A stretch of 64,000 nucleotides of DNA from Staphylococcus cohnii subsp. cohnii. GTDB taxonomy: Bacteria > Bacillota > Bacilli > Staphylococcales > Staphylococcaceae. Where the stretch lies: the NCBI RefSeq assembly GCF_002902365.1, contig NZ_PPQC01000024.1, positions 56,071 through 120,070 of the forward strand. The letters run 5' to 3'. The notes beneath the pieces were generated by a model. It worked only from the letters and a program-made list of their open reading frames with translations. It searched no databases and was not told the origin of the DNA. Positions 1 through 7,735 of this stretch are shown here, piece by piece (within the stretch, counting starts at the first letter, position 1; each line of letters starts with the position of its first letter). The translations under genes were made by a program, and so were the position numbers.

Positions 1-470
1 AAATAATATTGACATAATAATTCACCAGCAACCTTGTTAACACCATACATAGAAGTTGGTCGTTGAATCGTAACTTGTGGTGTGTTTACTTTCGGTGTTG
101 ATGGTCCAAATGCGCCAATTGAACTTGGTGTAAAGAACTGTAAATCATATTCTCGAGCTACTTCTAAAGCATTTAAAAGACCACCCATATTTAAATCCCA
201 TGCAAATTGCGGATTTTTTTCGGCCGTTGCAGATAATAGTGCGGCCATATGCATTAAAGTATCCGGTTTGAAGGACTCAAGGATTTCCGTCATTTTGTTT
301 TTATCTGTAACATCTAAAATTTCAAATGAGCCATCAGCAATAGCTGAACCAGCTTCTGGCTCTCTAATATCTGTAGCAAGCACATTGTCGTTTCCATATA
401 ACCCTCTACATTTTACGACGAGCTCCGTACCAATTTGACCTAAAGCACCTGTAATCATTATCTTTTTCAT
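1..470 (-). CDS. L-threonine 3-dehydrogenase, NAD-dependent epimerase type (partial, runs off the left edge)
   Basis: The first 156 codons are present; the gene starts at ATG 470 and continues past position 1. The product begins [18 protein letters not shown], with the Rossmann GxxGxxG as GALGQIG, and carries the SDR YxxxK pair as YGVNK near residue 143. This matches the short epimerase-like threonine dehydrogenases that oxidise L-threonine to 2-amino-3-oxobutyrate, a cytoplasmic step completed by glycine C-acetyltransferase. That partner (kbl) lies 24 kb away in this window. A generic UDP-glucose epimerase is less likely because of the typical PSSIGAFGP segment. The C-terminus is not visible. 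Confidence 0.8.
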   Translation of the reverse strand, partial: MKKIMITGALGQIGTELVVKCRGLYGNDNVLATDIREPEAGSAIADGSFEILDVTDKNKMTEILESFKPDTLMHMAALLSATAEKNPQFAWDLNMGGLLNALEVAREYDLQFFTPSSIGAFGPSTPKVNTPQVTIQRPTSMYGVNKVAGELLCQYY

Positions 471-554
471 AATCAAAAACTCCCTTGTTTATTACAGAAA
501 ATGTAATGTATTTTTGTAGTGGACAAACATCTAGAATTTATAAATATTGTACTA

Positions 555-568
555 TAAAAGCGCTTTTT
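555..568. promoter_or_regulatory. possible catabolite-responsive element (cre-like palindrome)
   Basis: The core AAAAGCGCTTTT is a perfect 12-base palindrome about 85 bases upstream of the threonine dehydrogenase start. It resembles CcpA cre sites around the central GCGC, but lacks the usual outer TG and CA. It could place threonine breakdown under carbon control; this rests on motif likeness only. Confidence 0.3.
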
Positions 569-685
569 TGTATACCACGAGTGTACATAAATCAATTTGT
601 TATAATTTAATGATATTATAGATAAAAACTGATTATTGTTAAGTTTTTATCTCAATTCATGAGAAAACTTTATCATATGTTGCTT

Positions 686-714
686 TTGACATTTCCTTAT
701 GAATTTGATATAAA
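686..714 (+). promoter_or_regulatory. sigma-A promoter of the fusB-like leader/gene
   Basis: TTGACA (686-691) is a perfect -35 box, followed by a 17-base spacer and TATAAA (709-714) as the -10 box. The predicted transcript starts near 721, just before the leader-peptide ribosome binding site. It would cover the attenuator and the truncated FusB-family gene. Confidence 0.8.
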
Positions 715-748
715 TCAAACAAATACATTACGTGGAGATGATGATATT

Positions 749-796
749 TTGCATAACAATGCTTCATTATTAATACAAAGCAATTACTATCTATAG
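749..796 (+). CDS. leader peptide of the fusB-type attenuator
   Basis: A 15-codon reading frame starts with TTG at 749 and ends with TAG at 794-796; it encodes LHNNASLLIQSNYYL with the first residue read as Met. It is preceded by GGAGATGA (734-741), one mismatch from a perfect Shine-Dalgarno, with 7-base spacing. The frame runs across repeat segment 1 (ACAAAGCA, 775-782), so a ribosome stalled there would change pairing downstream. This is the arrangement expected of antibiotic-inducible leader peptides. The overlapping frame at 738-773 is worse placed relative to the ribosome binding site. Confidence 0.55.
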   Translation: MHNNASLLIQSNYYL

Positions 797-799
797 TAT

Positions 800-844
800 G
801 ATGCTTTGTTTAAAATTTCTTTTCACAAAGCATCTTTTGCTTTT
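800..844 (+). terminator. attenuator terminator ahead of the fusB-like gene
   Basis: GATGCTTTGT (800-809) and ACAAAGCATC (825-834) form a perfect 10-bp stem followed by TTTTGCTTTT, an intrinsic terminator. An upstream copy ACAAAGCA (775-782), inside the leader peptide frame, can pair with bases 802-809 instead. This three-segment arrangement is a terminator/antiterminator switch located 30-75 bases before the gene start. Confidence 0.7.
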
Positions 845-875
845 AAGAATTATAATGTGAAAGGAATTTAAAAAA

Positions 876-1271
876 TTGGAAAAACAACTTTATCCATATC
901 AATTTAACTATATCAAAGAACGCATCGCACATTTACTGAATACTTATAAATCTGTAAATGACTTAAATACAATTACTTCTATAAAAGAAACAACCAAAGA
1001 AGACATTTATCAACAATTTCATCAAACAGACGATACGCTGATTGAAGCTATTGATAAATTAATGAATATACGCATTTCTAAAACTCAAGTAGATAAGATA
1101 TTAGCAACTTTACAAACATATGTCAGACCATTTGAACATCCTTCAAAGAAGCAGATTGAAAAAACTTTTCGTAAAATCAAAAAGCTTAAATCACCACTTA
1201 TTAGTGATGAAATTCTTTTGGAAAGTACTTATATTGGATGGAACGATATCGCTTCTGGTAAACCGGTATAA
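876..1271 (+). pseudogene. FusB-family fusidic acid resistance protein, C-terminally truncated
   Basis: The start is TTG 876, with AAGGA about 10 bases upstream. The 131 residues align from memory with the N-terminal 60 percent of FusB/FusC (about 213 aa): LYPYQFNYIKE, LMNIRIS, YVRPFEHPS and YIGWNDIAS all have clear counterparts. FusB proteins bind EF-G on the ribosome and release it from the fusidic acid-stalled state; binding needs a C-terminal four-residue zinc finger. That whole region is absent here. The frame breaks at GKPV where the sequence runs into the convergent, also truncated dctM gene, so a deletion is the likely cause. The product is almost certainly inactive, although promoter and leader are intact. 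Confidence 0.85.
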
Positions 1272-2143
1272 CTCATCACAAGTGAAAATAATGCCGAAGC
1301 AGTGATTAAGAATAAAATCATACCGCTAATTTCAGCTGTTTCTTTGATAACGTTGGATAATTGTTTGATTTTTAAACTTTTATAAATCAACGAAAGCACT
1401 ACAGAATATAAAACTGCGACTGCTGCACCTTCTGTTGCTGTAAAGATACCTCCGACAATACCTCCGATAACCACTACAATTAAAAACAAACTTGGTAAGG
1501 CATCCAATGTTAAGAATAATCTATCTTTCCAACTTATTTTCTCTGATACTTTATAACCTTGTTTTTTCGCCATTACATAAGCAACAATCATACAAGCAAT
1601 ACCCCATAAAATGCCTGGAATATAACCCGCAATAAATAATGCTGCAATGGATGTCCCGCCGCTGACTAATGAATAAACAATCAATAGTGAACTCGGTGGG
1701 ATGAGTAAACCTGAAGGTGCTGATGCGATATTTGCTGCTGCTGAGTATTCTTTCTTATAACCTTGTGTTTTTTCCATAGGTCCCATTATACGACCCATGG
1801 CAGCTGCTGCAGCTACACTAGAACCAGAAATGGATCCAAAGAGCATATTACCAACGATATTGGTATGGGCTAATGATCCTGGTAATCTACCAACGAGCAC
1901 CTTCGCAAAGTTAACTAATCTAAATGCTATACCGCCGTTGTTCATAATGATACCCGCTAGCATCGTAAAATCATCAATACCAGTTACCATACGCTGTGCT
2001 GCAGTTACGATAGTGACATCAAATGGTAAAATTAATAACAGCGTGATAATAGAACTTAAAATAATTGCTAATGCAATAGGTAAGCCAATGATAAGAAAAA
2101 TGAAGAAAGTGATGAATAATACTAATCCTGCAATTGTTGTCAT
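1229..2143 (-). pseudogene. dctM: TRAP transporter large permease DctM, 3'-truncated
   Basis: The 304-residue product matches the first 70 percent of DctM permeases (about 425 aa). It has GGIAFRLVNFAKVLVGRLPG and ISGSSVAAAAAMG, and many membrane segments. It stops at ...TGLPEAISFHPI, where the tail is encoded by sequence antisense to the fusB-like remnant. In addition, the near-universal LAIPFFILAG stretch is reduced to LAG (around 1951-1965), an apparent in-frame loss of seven residues. The start at 2143 overlaps the dctQ stop by 4 bases. DctM forms the sodium-coupled channel of the transporter; loss of its last third should abolish uptake. Confidence 0.85.
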
Positions 2144-2649
2144 AAGCCATCACCGCCTTCAAGCTCATCACGCGCTTGAACTGTAGTCATTTCCTCTTTA
2201 CTTAATAAATTATAAAATGCATAAAAAATAATAAATATTCCTGAAACAGGCAATGCGCCATACATCGCTGCCATTGATAAACCTGTTGACGGTGCAATTT
2301 GAGACCAAGTCAATTTCACAACTTCAAAACCGCCCCAAATCATGAGCACGAGTGCCACGATAATTAATATAATGTCCGAAATCTTTTCCAAGTATAGCTG
2401 TACTTTTTCAGGTAATTTTTCTCTGATAAATACAATGGCAATATGCTGTTTAATCCCAAAGACATAACTTGCACTCAATAGCCCAAACCATATCAACAAG
2501 AATCTAACAATTTCTTCACTCGTCGTACTTGGTGTGTTAAAAATAAAGCGTGTTGCAACTTGATAAATCGATAAGATAACCATTACAAAAAGCGTAATAC
2601 CAGCCAGCGTTAACAACAATTTATCAATGATTTGCTTTGCTTTTTTCAT
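2140..2649 (-). CDS. dctQ: TRAP transporter small permease DctQ
   Basis: This 169-aa protein has four hydrophobic segments and the family hallmark EEIVRFLLIWFGLLSASY. DctQ pairs with DctM in the membrane to pass substrate from the DctP binding protein. It overlaps dctM by 4 bases and dctP by 26, so the three are translationally coupled. The neighbours kdgK and eda suggest a hexuronate or keto-deoxy sugar acid substrate; that is inference. The gene itself looks intact, but its partner dctM is broken. Confidence 0.88.
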   Translation of the reverse strand: MKKAKQIIDKLLLTLAGITLFVMVILSIYQVATRFIFNTPSTTSEEIVRFLLIWFGLLSASYVFGIKQHIAIVFIREKLPEKVQLYLEKISDIILIIVALVLMIWGGFEVVKLTWSQIAPSTGLSMAAMYGALPVSGIFIIFYAFYNLLSKEEMTTVQARDELEGGDGL

Positions 2650-3661
2650 AGCGCTGTTCCTCCTTCTCGATTAGTTTATAATCCTCTTTCGTATCCGGAT
2701 TATTTTTAAATTCATCTTGAAGAGGTTTAGAAGTCGCTTTAAATGTAGACTTGTCTACATCATGAAATTTCACGCCCATTTTTTCTGTCGCTGTTTTTTT
2801 AGCATCGCTCACTGCTTTATCCCAAATAACTTCATGTTTTTTTGTGGAATAATCCGCAGCATCTTCTAACCATTTTTGTTGTTGTTTCGTCAAGCTATCA
2901 TAAGTTTCTTTGTTCATAATTAAAATATCGGGCACGGTTGCATGTTCTGTGTAGTAATAATTTTTAGCAACTTCACCATGGTTATTCGTTGTTAAAGAAG
3001 TTTCATTATTTTCTGCTGCATCAATAACACCTGATTGCATTGCAGTATACACTTCACCATAATCCATCGGTGTTGGCGTACCACCTAACGATTTAATTAA
3101 ATCTACGCTTGTTTTTCCTGGTTGAACACGAATCTTCAAACCTTTCAAATCTTTGTTGTCTTTAATCTTCTTATCTTTCGTGTAGATATTACGCATACCA
3201 GCATCATAGTAAGTAATACCTAAAAATCCCTGGTCGCCTGTCGATTTAAAGAAAGCATCTTGTACGTTTTGACGTTTCATTACGTGACGATAATTATCTT
3301 CTGACTCAAATAAATATGGCATATTAAATAATGAATATGTTGGTGAAAAACTTTCCAGTGCGCCAGCCGAAACTTTAGTCATTTGAATTGCATTCGTCTG
3401 TGTCATTTCTATCGCTTCACGCTCACTACCGAGCTGACCATTCGGATAAATATTCACCTTTATTTGACCATGTGATTCTTTTTCTAATCTATCTTTAAAA
3501 ATTTTTAATGATTTATGAACAGGATGTTCCGTTGGCTGATTATGCGCTAACATGATTTCTTTTGTCTTTGTTTTAGCAATCGTCTCCTCATTTGTAAGCA
3601 TCATCAATACCATCCCCATCGTAAAGAATGCGCTTACAAGAAGGAGTGTAAATTTCCTCAT
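2624..3661 (-). CDS. dctP: TRAP transporter substrate-binding protein DctP
   Basis: The 345-aa product has an N-terminal membrane/signal segment (residues 1-23, no lipobox cysteine), then the DctP solute-binding fold. Visible family motifs are LAHNQPTEHPVHKSL, FNMPYLFE, LKGLKIRVQPGKTS (the conserved Arg that grips the substrate carboxylate), GEVYTAMQSGVIDAAENN and a lysine/glutamate-rich tail. It should sit outside the membrane and deliver an organic acid, probably a uronate given the locus, to DctQM. The start ATG 3661 follows AAGGGGATTAAT. It is downstream of kdgK in the same transcript direction with a short gap. Confidence 0.88.
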   Translation of the reverse strand: MRKFTLLLVSAFFTMGMVLMMLTNEETIAKTKTKEIMLAHNQPTEHPVHKSLKIFKDRLEKESHGQIKVNIYPNGQLGSEREAIEMTQTNAIQMTKVSAGALESFSPTYSLFNMPYLFESEDNYRHVMKRQNVQDAFFKSTGDQGFLGITYYDAGMRNIYTKDKKIKDNKDLKGLKIRVQPGKTSVDLIKSLGGTPTPMDYGEVYTAMQSGVIDAAENNETSLTTNNHGEVAKNYYYTEHATVPDILIMNKETYDSLTKQQQKWLEDAADYSTKKHEVIWDKAVSDAKKTATEKMGVKFHDVDKSTFKATSKPLQDEFKNNPDTKEDYKLIEKEEQRYEKSKANH

Positions 3662-3689
3662 AAAGATTAATCCCCTTGTATTACAGTTT

Positions 3690-4661
3690 TTATCGCTTCA
3701 GTTCTCCAAAATGCGTTGATAAATTCAAAACATCACTTTCTTGTACACTTAGTGCATCTTCATTTGTTGTATGTTGTAGAACAGAACATTTTGTTGCAAA
3801 ATCCACTGTATCTTCTGGTTGCCATTCTTTATTCAGTCCGTGTAATACGCCTGCCATAAAGGCATCACCGACACCAATTCTGTTTAAAACGGTGTAAGTA
3901 TATGCTTGGCCTTCAATATATTTTTCTTTTGTTAGCATGATACCTTGTAATGTACTTTGTTCTATATTTCTATTACTAGAAGCCATCAATGCGATGTCGT
4001 ATTCGGATTGAATTGTTTTTGCACATGTCTGAATGTCATCTTCTAAATCATTCGTTTCAAGTAAATGTGTAGCATCTTTTTTTCCAAAAAATAGCACATC
4101 GACAAATGGTAAAATAGATTTGATTATTGGTACTGCTGTTTCTTTTGACCATAAATTACTTCTAAAATTAATATCGAACACTATCTTAACGCCTTGTTGC
4201 TTTAGTTTCTTTAGTACATCGACAATTTGATGACGAATCATTTTATTTACAGCTAACGTAATACCTGTAAATACAAAGAAATCACCACTTTGAGCATTGA
4301 TTCCTTCCATTACATCTTCACCGTGATTAGCAAACGTTGAATGTTCGCGATCATAAATGACTTTGCCACTACGAAATCCGAAACTTTCTTCCATATAATA
4401 AGTGCCAATTCTGCCGCTATTATATTTCACTGAAGCAGTACCTACACGTGTTTGAAACATTTTTTGCAATGCTAAATGACCAAGCGCGTGGTTAGGTAAT
4501 ACCGTCAACATTTCAGTCTCATGTCCAAATTGTGCTAGTGTCACAAGTGCGTTTAATTCTGCACCACCAACATTAACTTTAAACATATTGGCATCTTTCA
4601 ACTGTTCGTAATTTGGTGGTGTGTAACGTAATAATACTTCACCAAAACCATAGACCGTCAT
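3690..4661 (-). CDS. kdgK: 2-keto-3-deoxygluconate kinase (PfkB family)
   Basis: This 323-aa sugar kinase phosphorylates KDG to KDPG. It starts MTVYGFGEVLLRYTPPN, has the N-terminal PfkB glycine region as VNVGGAELNALV, and the C-terminal signature NRIGVGDAFMAGVLHG with the catalytic Asp in GVGDAF. I chose ATG 4661, preceded by GAGGTATAACA and 2 bases after the eda stop; longer upstream readings lie inside eda. Its direct substrate chain is eda, next door. A fructokinase-like role is possible, but the context favours KDG. Confidence 0.85.
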   Translation of the reverse strand: MTVYGFGEVLLRYTPPNYEQLKDANMFKVNVGGAELNALVTLAQFGHETEMLTVLPNHALGHLALQKMFQTRVGTASVKYNSGRIGTYYMEESFGFRSGKVIYDREHSTFANHGEDVMEGINAQSGDFFVFTGITLAVNKMIRHQIVDVLKKLKQQGVKIVFDINFRSNLWSKETAVPIIKSILPFVDVLFFGKKDATHLLETNDLEDDIQTCAKTIQSEYDIALMASSNRNIEQSTLQGIMLTKEKYIEGQAYTYTVLNRIGVGDAFMAGVLHGLNKEWQPEDTVDFATKCSVLQHTTNEDALSVQESDVLNLSTHFGELKR

Positions 4662-4663
4662 TG

Positions 4664-5282
4664 TTATACCTCGCTTTTTATTTCTGAAATATATCTTTCT
4701 AAAGCATCTTTTCCTTCTTGTTGATAAATTTTTGTGATTTCGCTTCCAATGCCAACTGCAAAACTTCCTGCATCTAACCATTCTTTATGGTTTGCTTTAC
4801 CAACACCACCCGTAGGCACAATTTCAATTTGTGGTAATGGTCCTTTGAAATCTTTAATTGATTTAGGTGTGAATTGTGTCGCTGGGAATAATTTAAGGAC
4901 TTTGCAACCATAACGTAATGACTCAACCATTTCTTTAACTGTCATACAGCCTGGAATATAGGGCACATCATATAAGTTAGCAATTTTTGCTGTTTCTTTA
5001 TCAAAGGATGGGCTAACGATGAATTTTGCGCCATTTAAAATGGCAGTACGTGCAGAAATGCTATCTAATACTGTTCCTGCACCAATCAATGCGTCCTCCC
5101 TTTTTGATAGTTCAGCTATAATTTCTATAGCGTTCGGCGTAGTCAAAGTTCCTCAATCGTCTGAAGGCCTTTATCAATAATAGTATGTGCGCAATATCTA
5201 AAAATGATTTTGCATCTTCTGTGCGCATGACAGCAATGTGTTTACCTTGTTGAATCTCTTGCATTGTATTCATTGAATCCAT
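4664..5282 (-). pseudogene. eda: KDPG/KHG aldolase with two frameshifts
   Basis: The aldolase would cleave KDPG to pyruvate and glyceraldehyde 3-phosphate. Reading from ATG 5282 gives MDSMNTMQEIQQGKHIAVMR; near 5187-5195 one base is missing, and the frame shifts to HTIIDKGLQTIE; near 5148-5152 another base is missing before LTTPNAIEII. Only the last 160 residues are in one frame, including the Schiff-base lysine in CKVLKLFPATQ and the phosphate loop VPTGGVG. The catalytic glutamate (IEVTL region) falls at the second shift. Restoring both bases gives about 206 residues, the normal family size. Neither shift is in a long homopolymer, so true decay is more likely than base-calling error. Confidence 0.82.
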
Positions 5283-5324
5283 GTCTTCAACCCCTCAAAT
5301 ATGATATCAATTACAATATCCTTT

Positions 5325-5348
5325 AAAAATAACAACGTTGTTATTTTT
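5325..5348. promoter_or_regulatory. LacI-family operator, 24-bp perfect palindrome
   Basis: The arms AAAAATAACAAC and GTTGTTATTTTT meet at a central CG, the hallmark of LacI/GalR operators. The site lies between the divergent eda-kdgK-dctPQM operon and the LacI-type gene, 42 bases from the aldolase start and 80 bases before the regulator start. A -10 box TATAAT (5383-5388) for the regulator follows, so one operator could repress both directions. Confidence 0.8.
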
Positions 5349-5428
5349 GTACAAAAAAATATTGTAATGCTTATCTCTATGGTATAATTAATTTGCATTT
5401 AAATCAATCAATTTCAAGGAGAAATTTT

Positions 5429-6373
5429 ATGGCTGTAACTTTAAAAGATGTTGCTGAAGCCTGTGGTGTCAGCTATTCCACAGTTAGTAAAGCACTTAAA
5501 AATTCTCATCTCGTAAAACCAAAAACAAAAAATATGATTCAACAAAAAGCTCTAGAAATGAATTATATACCTAATCACTCCGCTAGAGCACTCGTCTCAA
5601 AGAAAAGTGGCACAATAGGATTAATCTGGCCTTCTGTAGATCGTGTAGCTGTGACACATCTTATTTCAGAAATCAATCATGCTATTAAAGATTTAGGTTA
5701 TGTCATGTTTGTGTCTATCGACGATGTCGCTGCCGCTTCAAAAAAATTTGTTGAATTCGGTTGTGATGGTATCGTCATTTTTGATGAAGGTGATGCAACA
5801 AATTTATCTCCAGAAATTTATAATAACGTTCCTGTCGTTGCCTATGGTGTCAATCGTGATATTCCTTATCCGATTATAAATGTCAATCATTCAGAAGCGA
5901 TGATTATGGCAATTAAAGCATTAGTCGATCAGGGCATAGACCATATTGATTATATTGGTGATATACATACAAACGATACACGACAAATCGCTAAAAAAGA
6001 GGCGATTGCTCAATATTGTAACGAACACAAAATAGATTATCGTATCATTGATTCTACAAGTTTGAATGCAATTGAAACAGAATCTTCTGTCAAACAATTT
6101 TTACAAGCACATGCACTTGCACCAGGGGTTATCTGTGGTAGCTATGATATTACAGTCGGTACCATTAATGCACTTGGGCCACAAGATCACCCTATCTTAT
6201 ATTCATATGACAACATACCACAAATTAAAAAATTAGATTACCCTGTCAACGCGATTGGCGTGCCAACCGCTGAAATTGCTCAAACGATTGTAGCTACTTT
6301 AGATAAAGTAATTAAAAATGAAGCTATCGAATCCGCATATCATCTTCATCCTAAAATTCAAAAAAACATTTAA
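5429..6373 (+). CDS. LacI-family transcriptional regulator of the KDG/uronate locus
   Basis: The 314-aa product has an N-terminal LacI helix-turn-helix (VTLKDVAEACGVSYSTVSKAL, residues 3-23) and hinge (NYIPNHSARALVSKKSGTIG), then a periplasmic-binding-like effector domain. ATG 5429 was chosen for the AAGGAG 8 bases upstream; the frame continues upstream but without a ribosome binding site. It is divergent from eda-kdgK-dctPQM across a perfect operator palindrome, so it is the likely KdgR-type repressor with KDG or KDPG as inducer (inference). The regulator looks intact although its target operon is damaged. Confidence 0.85.
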   Translation: MAVTLKDVAEACGVSYSTVSKALKNSHLVKPKTKNMIQQKALEMNYIPNHSARALVSKKSGTIGLIWPSVDRVAVTHLISEINHAIKDLGYVMFVSIDDVAAASKKFVEFGCDGIVIFDEGDATNLSPEIYNNVPVVAYGVNRDIPYPIINVNHSEAMIMAIKALVDQGIDHIDYIGDIHTNDTRQIAKKEAIAQYCNEHKIDYRIIDSTSLNAIETESSVKQFLQAHALAPGVICGSYDITVGTINALGPQDHPILYSYDNIPQIKKLDYPVNAIGVPTAEIAQTIVATLDKVIKNEAIESAYHLHPKIQKNI

Positions 6374-6376
6374 AAT

Positions 6377-6420
6377 AAACATGCCCAAACCTATTTCTAA
6401 GGCTTGGGCATGTTTATATG
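6377..6420 (+). terminator. terminator after the LacI-type regulator
   Basis: AAACATGCCCAA (6377-6388) pairs perfectly with TTGGGCATGTTT (6404-6415), four bases after the stop codon. The trailing T-run is short. Confidence 0.75.
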
Positions 6421-6817
6421 TTTGTTTGATGTTTGACAAGAGGTTCGTTTATATTAACTGTACTGATTTAGAAGATAAGCTTAGTTTTTTAATATCATTG
6501 CTCAATAATATAATAATGAATAAGAATAAGGTATCCTTATTTTGGTGAATGAATGGGGAGAGTTATTATATTAGTTAAATTCTAGATAAATTTGTTATGA
6601 GCTTTAAATTATGAAACGCATATATAGTTAATATTTTGGCGCTAGGGATTATCATAAATGTTTTAACTATTACTCTTCTATTAATAATCAGTACTTACTA
6701 CCTCTATATCTCTATTATATTACGCACTGAAATATGATTAAAATACATAGTTGGAATATATAATATTCTGTTATGGAATACATATTTCATAACAAATGAG
6801 CCCATTGTTAACCACTA
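6421..6817. other. gene-free AT-rich stretch
   Basis: About 400 bases between the LacI regulator terminator and the 3' end of the convergent LysR gene. I see no ribosome-binding-site-led frame, strong hairpin or repeat here. Confidence 0.6.
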
Positions 6818-7693
6818 TTAACGTGTATCTTTTAAAAATTTAATCCACTCGTGTGTTACATAATTCATATAACTATCTTTTTTCCAAATAACCCCCAAAT
6901 TCCACGATACATCTGCACCAGAAATTTCTATACCGACGAGGTCATCATTTAAAATATCTACGATACTCTCTGGTAATATACTCACACCAATACCATCTCG
7001 AATCATATTTTCAATAAATGTAATTTGGGACATTTTTGCAACTGTTTTTGGATGAAAGCCAACTTTTCTACAACTTTCAATAATTTGATCTTTTAAATAA
7101 TAATCATCATGAAACATAATAAAGCGCTCATTTTTCAAATCGCCAAGATAGACCGATGCTTGTTTAGCAAGCATCCCATCTCTGTTTACGACGAGCAATA
7201 ATTTCTCATTATATAGTGGAATGGCGTGGTAAATATCATTATCTACAGGCAACGTAGTAATACCCACGTCAATTTCATCATTATTTAAATAAGACTCTAC
7301 AGCTTTTCCGCCACCTTCAATCACTTCGTAAGTCACTTTTGGATATTTACTATGAAAATGATTTAAACTTTCTGTAAAAAGTCTCACATTCATAATCGCA
7401 GATATACCTACTCTAATATGACCTTTTTCTAAATTTGTGACATCTCCCATTTCTAATGATAAATCATCTAGCACCGCTAATGCTTCCACACATTTATCAT
7501 AAAAAATCTGACCGATATCTGTTAAAATAATATGCTTTTTCCGTCTATCAAATAAAGTAATATTAAATTCGTCTTCAATACTTTTAATATTTTTACTTAT
7601 TGTAGATTGCGCAATATATAAATGCTCGGATGCTTGTGTCATCCCACCATTTTTTACGACTTCTACAAAATATTTCATTTGCTTTATTTCCAT
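6818..7693 (-). CDS. LysR-family transcriptional regulator
   Basis: The 291-aa protein has an N-terminal winged helix (MKYFVEVVKNGGMTQASEHL then AQSTISKNIKSIE, residues 6-38) followed by a type-2 periplasmic-binding effector domain (GHIRVGIS at about residue 90). Start ATG 7693 follows AGAGGGG. It lies 42 bases downstream of the beta-lactamase gene on the same strand. LysR regulators of chromosomal beta-lactamases (AmpR type) are normally divergent, so control of that gene is only a possibility. The effector is unknown. Confidence 0.85.
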   Translation of the reverse strand: MEIKQMKYFVEVVKNGGMTQASEHLYIAQSTISKNIKSIEDEFNITLFDRRKKHIILTDIGQIFYDKCVEALAVLDDLSLEMGDVTNLEKGHIRVGISAIMNVRLFTESLNHFHSKYPKVTYEVIEGGGKAVESYLNNDEIDVGITTLPVDNDIYHAIPLYNEKLLLVVNRDGMLAKQASVYLGDLKNERFIMFHDDYYLKDQIIESCRKVGFHPKTVAKMSQITFIENMIRDGIGVSILPESIVDILNDDLVGIEISGADVSWNLGVIWKKDSYMNYVTHEWIKFLKDTR

Positions 7694-7735
7694 GTTAAAC
7701 CCCTCTGTACCAATCTATATTTCATTTGACTGAAT

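Noticed and set aside
738..773. Alternative leader peptide starting ATG ATG ATA
   Set aside because: The only GGAG abuts its start codon; the TTG frame at 749 has proper 7-base spacing and overlaps the repeat segment.
6318..6548. 76-codon plus-strand frame overlapping the end of the LacI regulator
   Set aside because: Starts inside the regulator in another frame, runs through its terminator hairpin and has no ribosome binding site.
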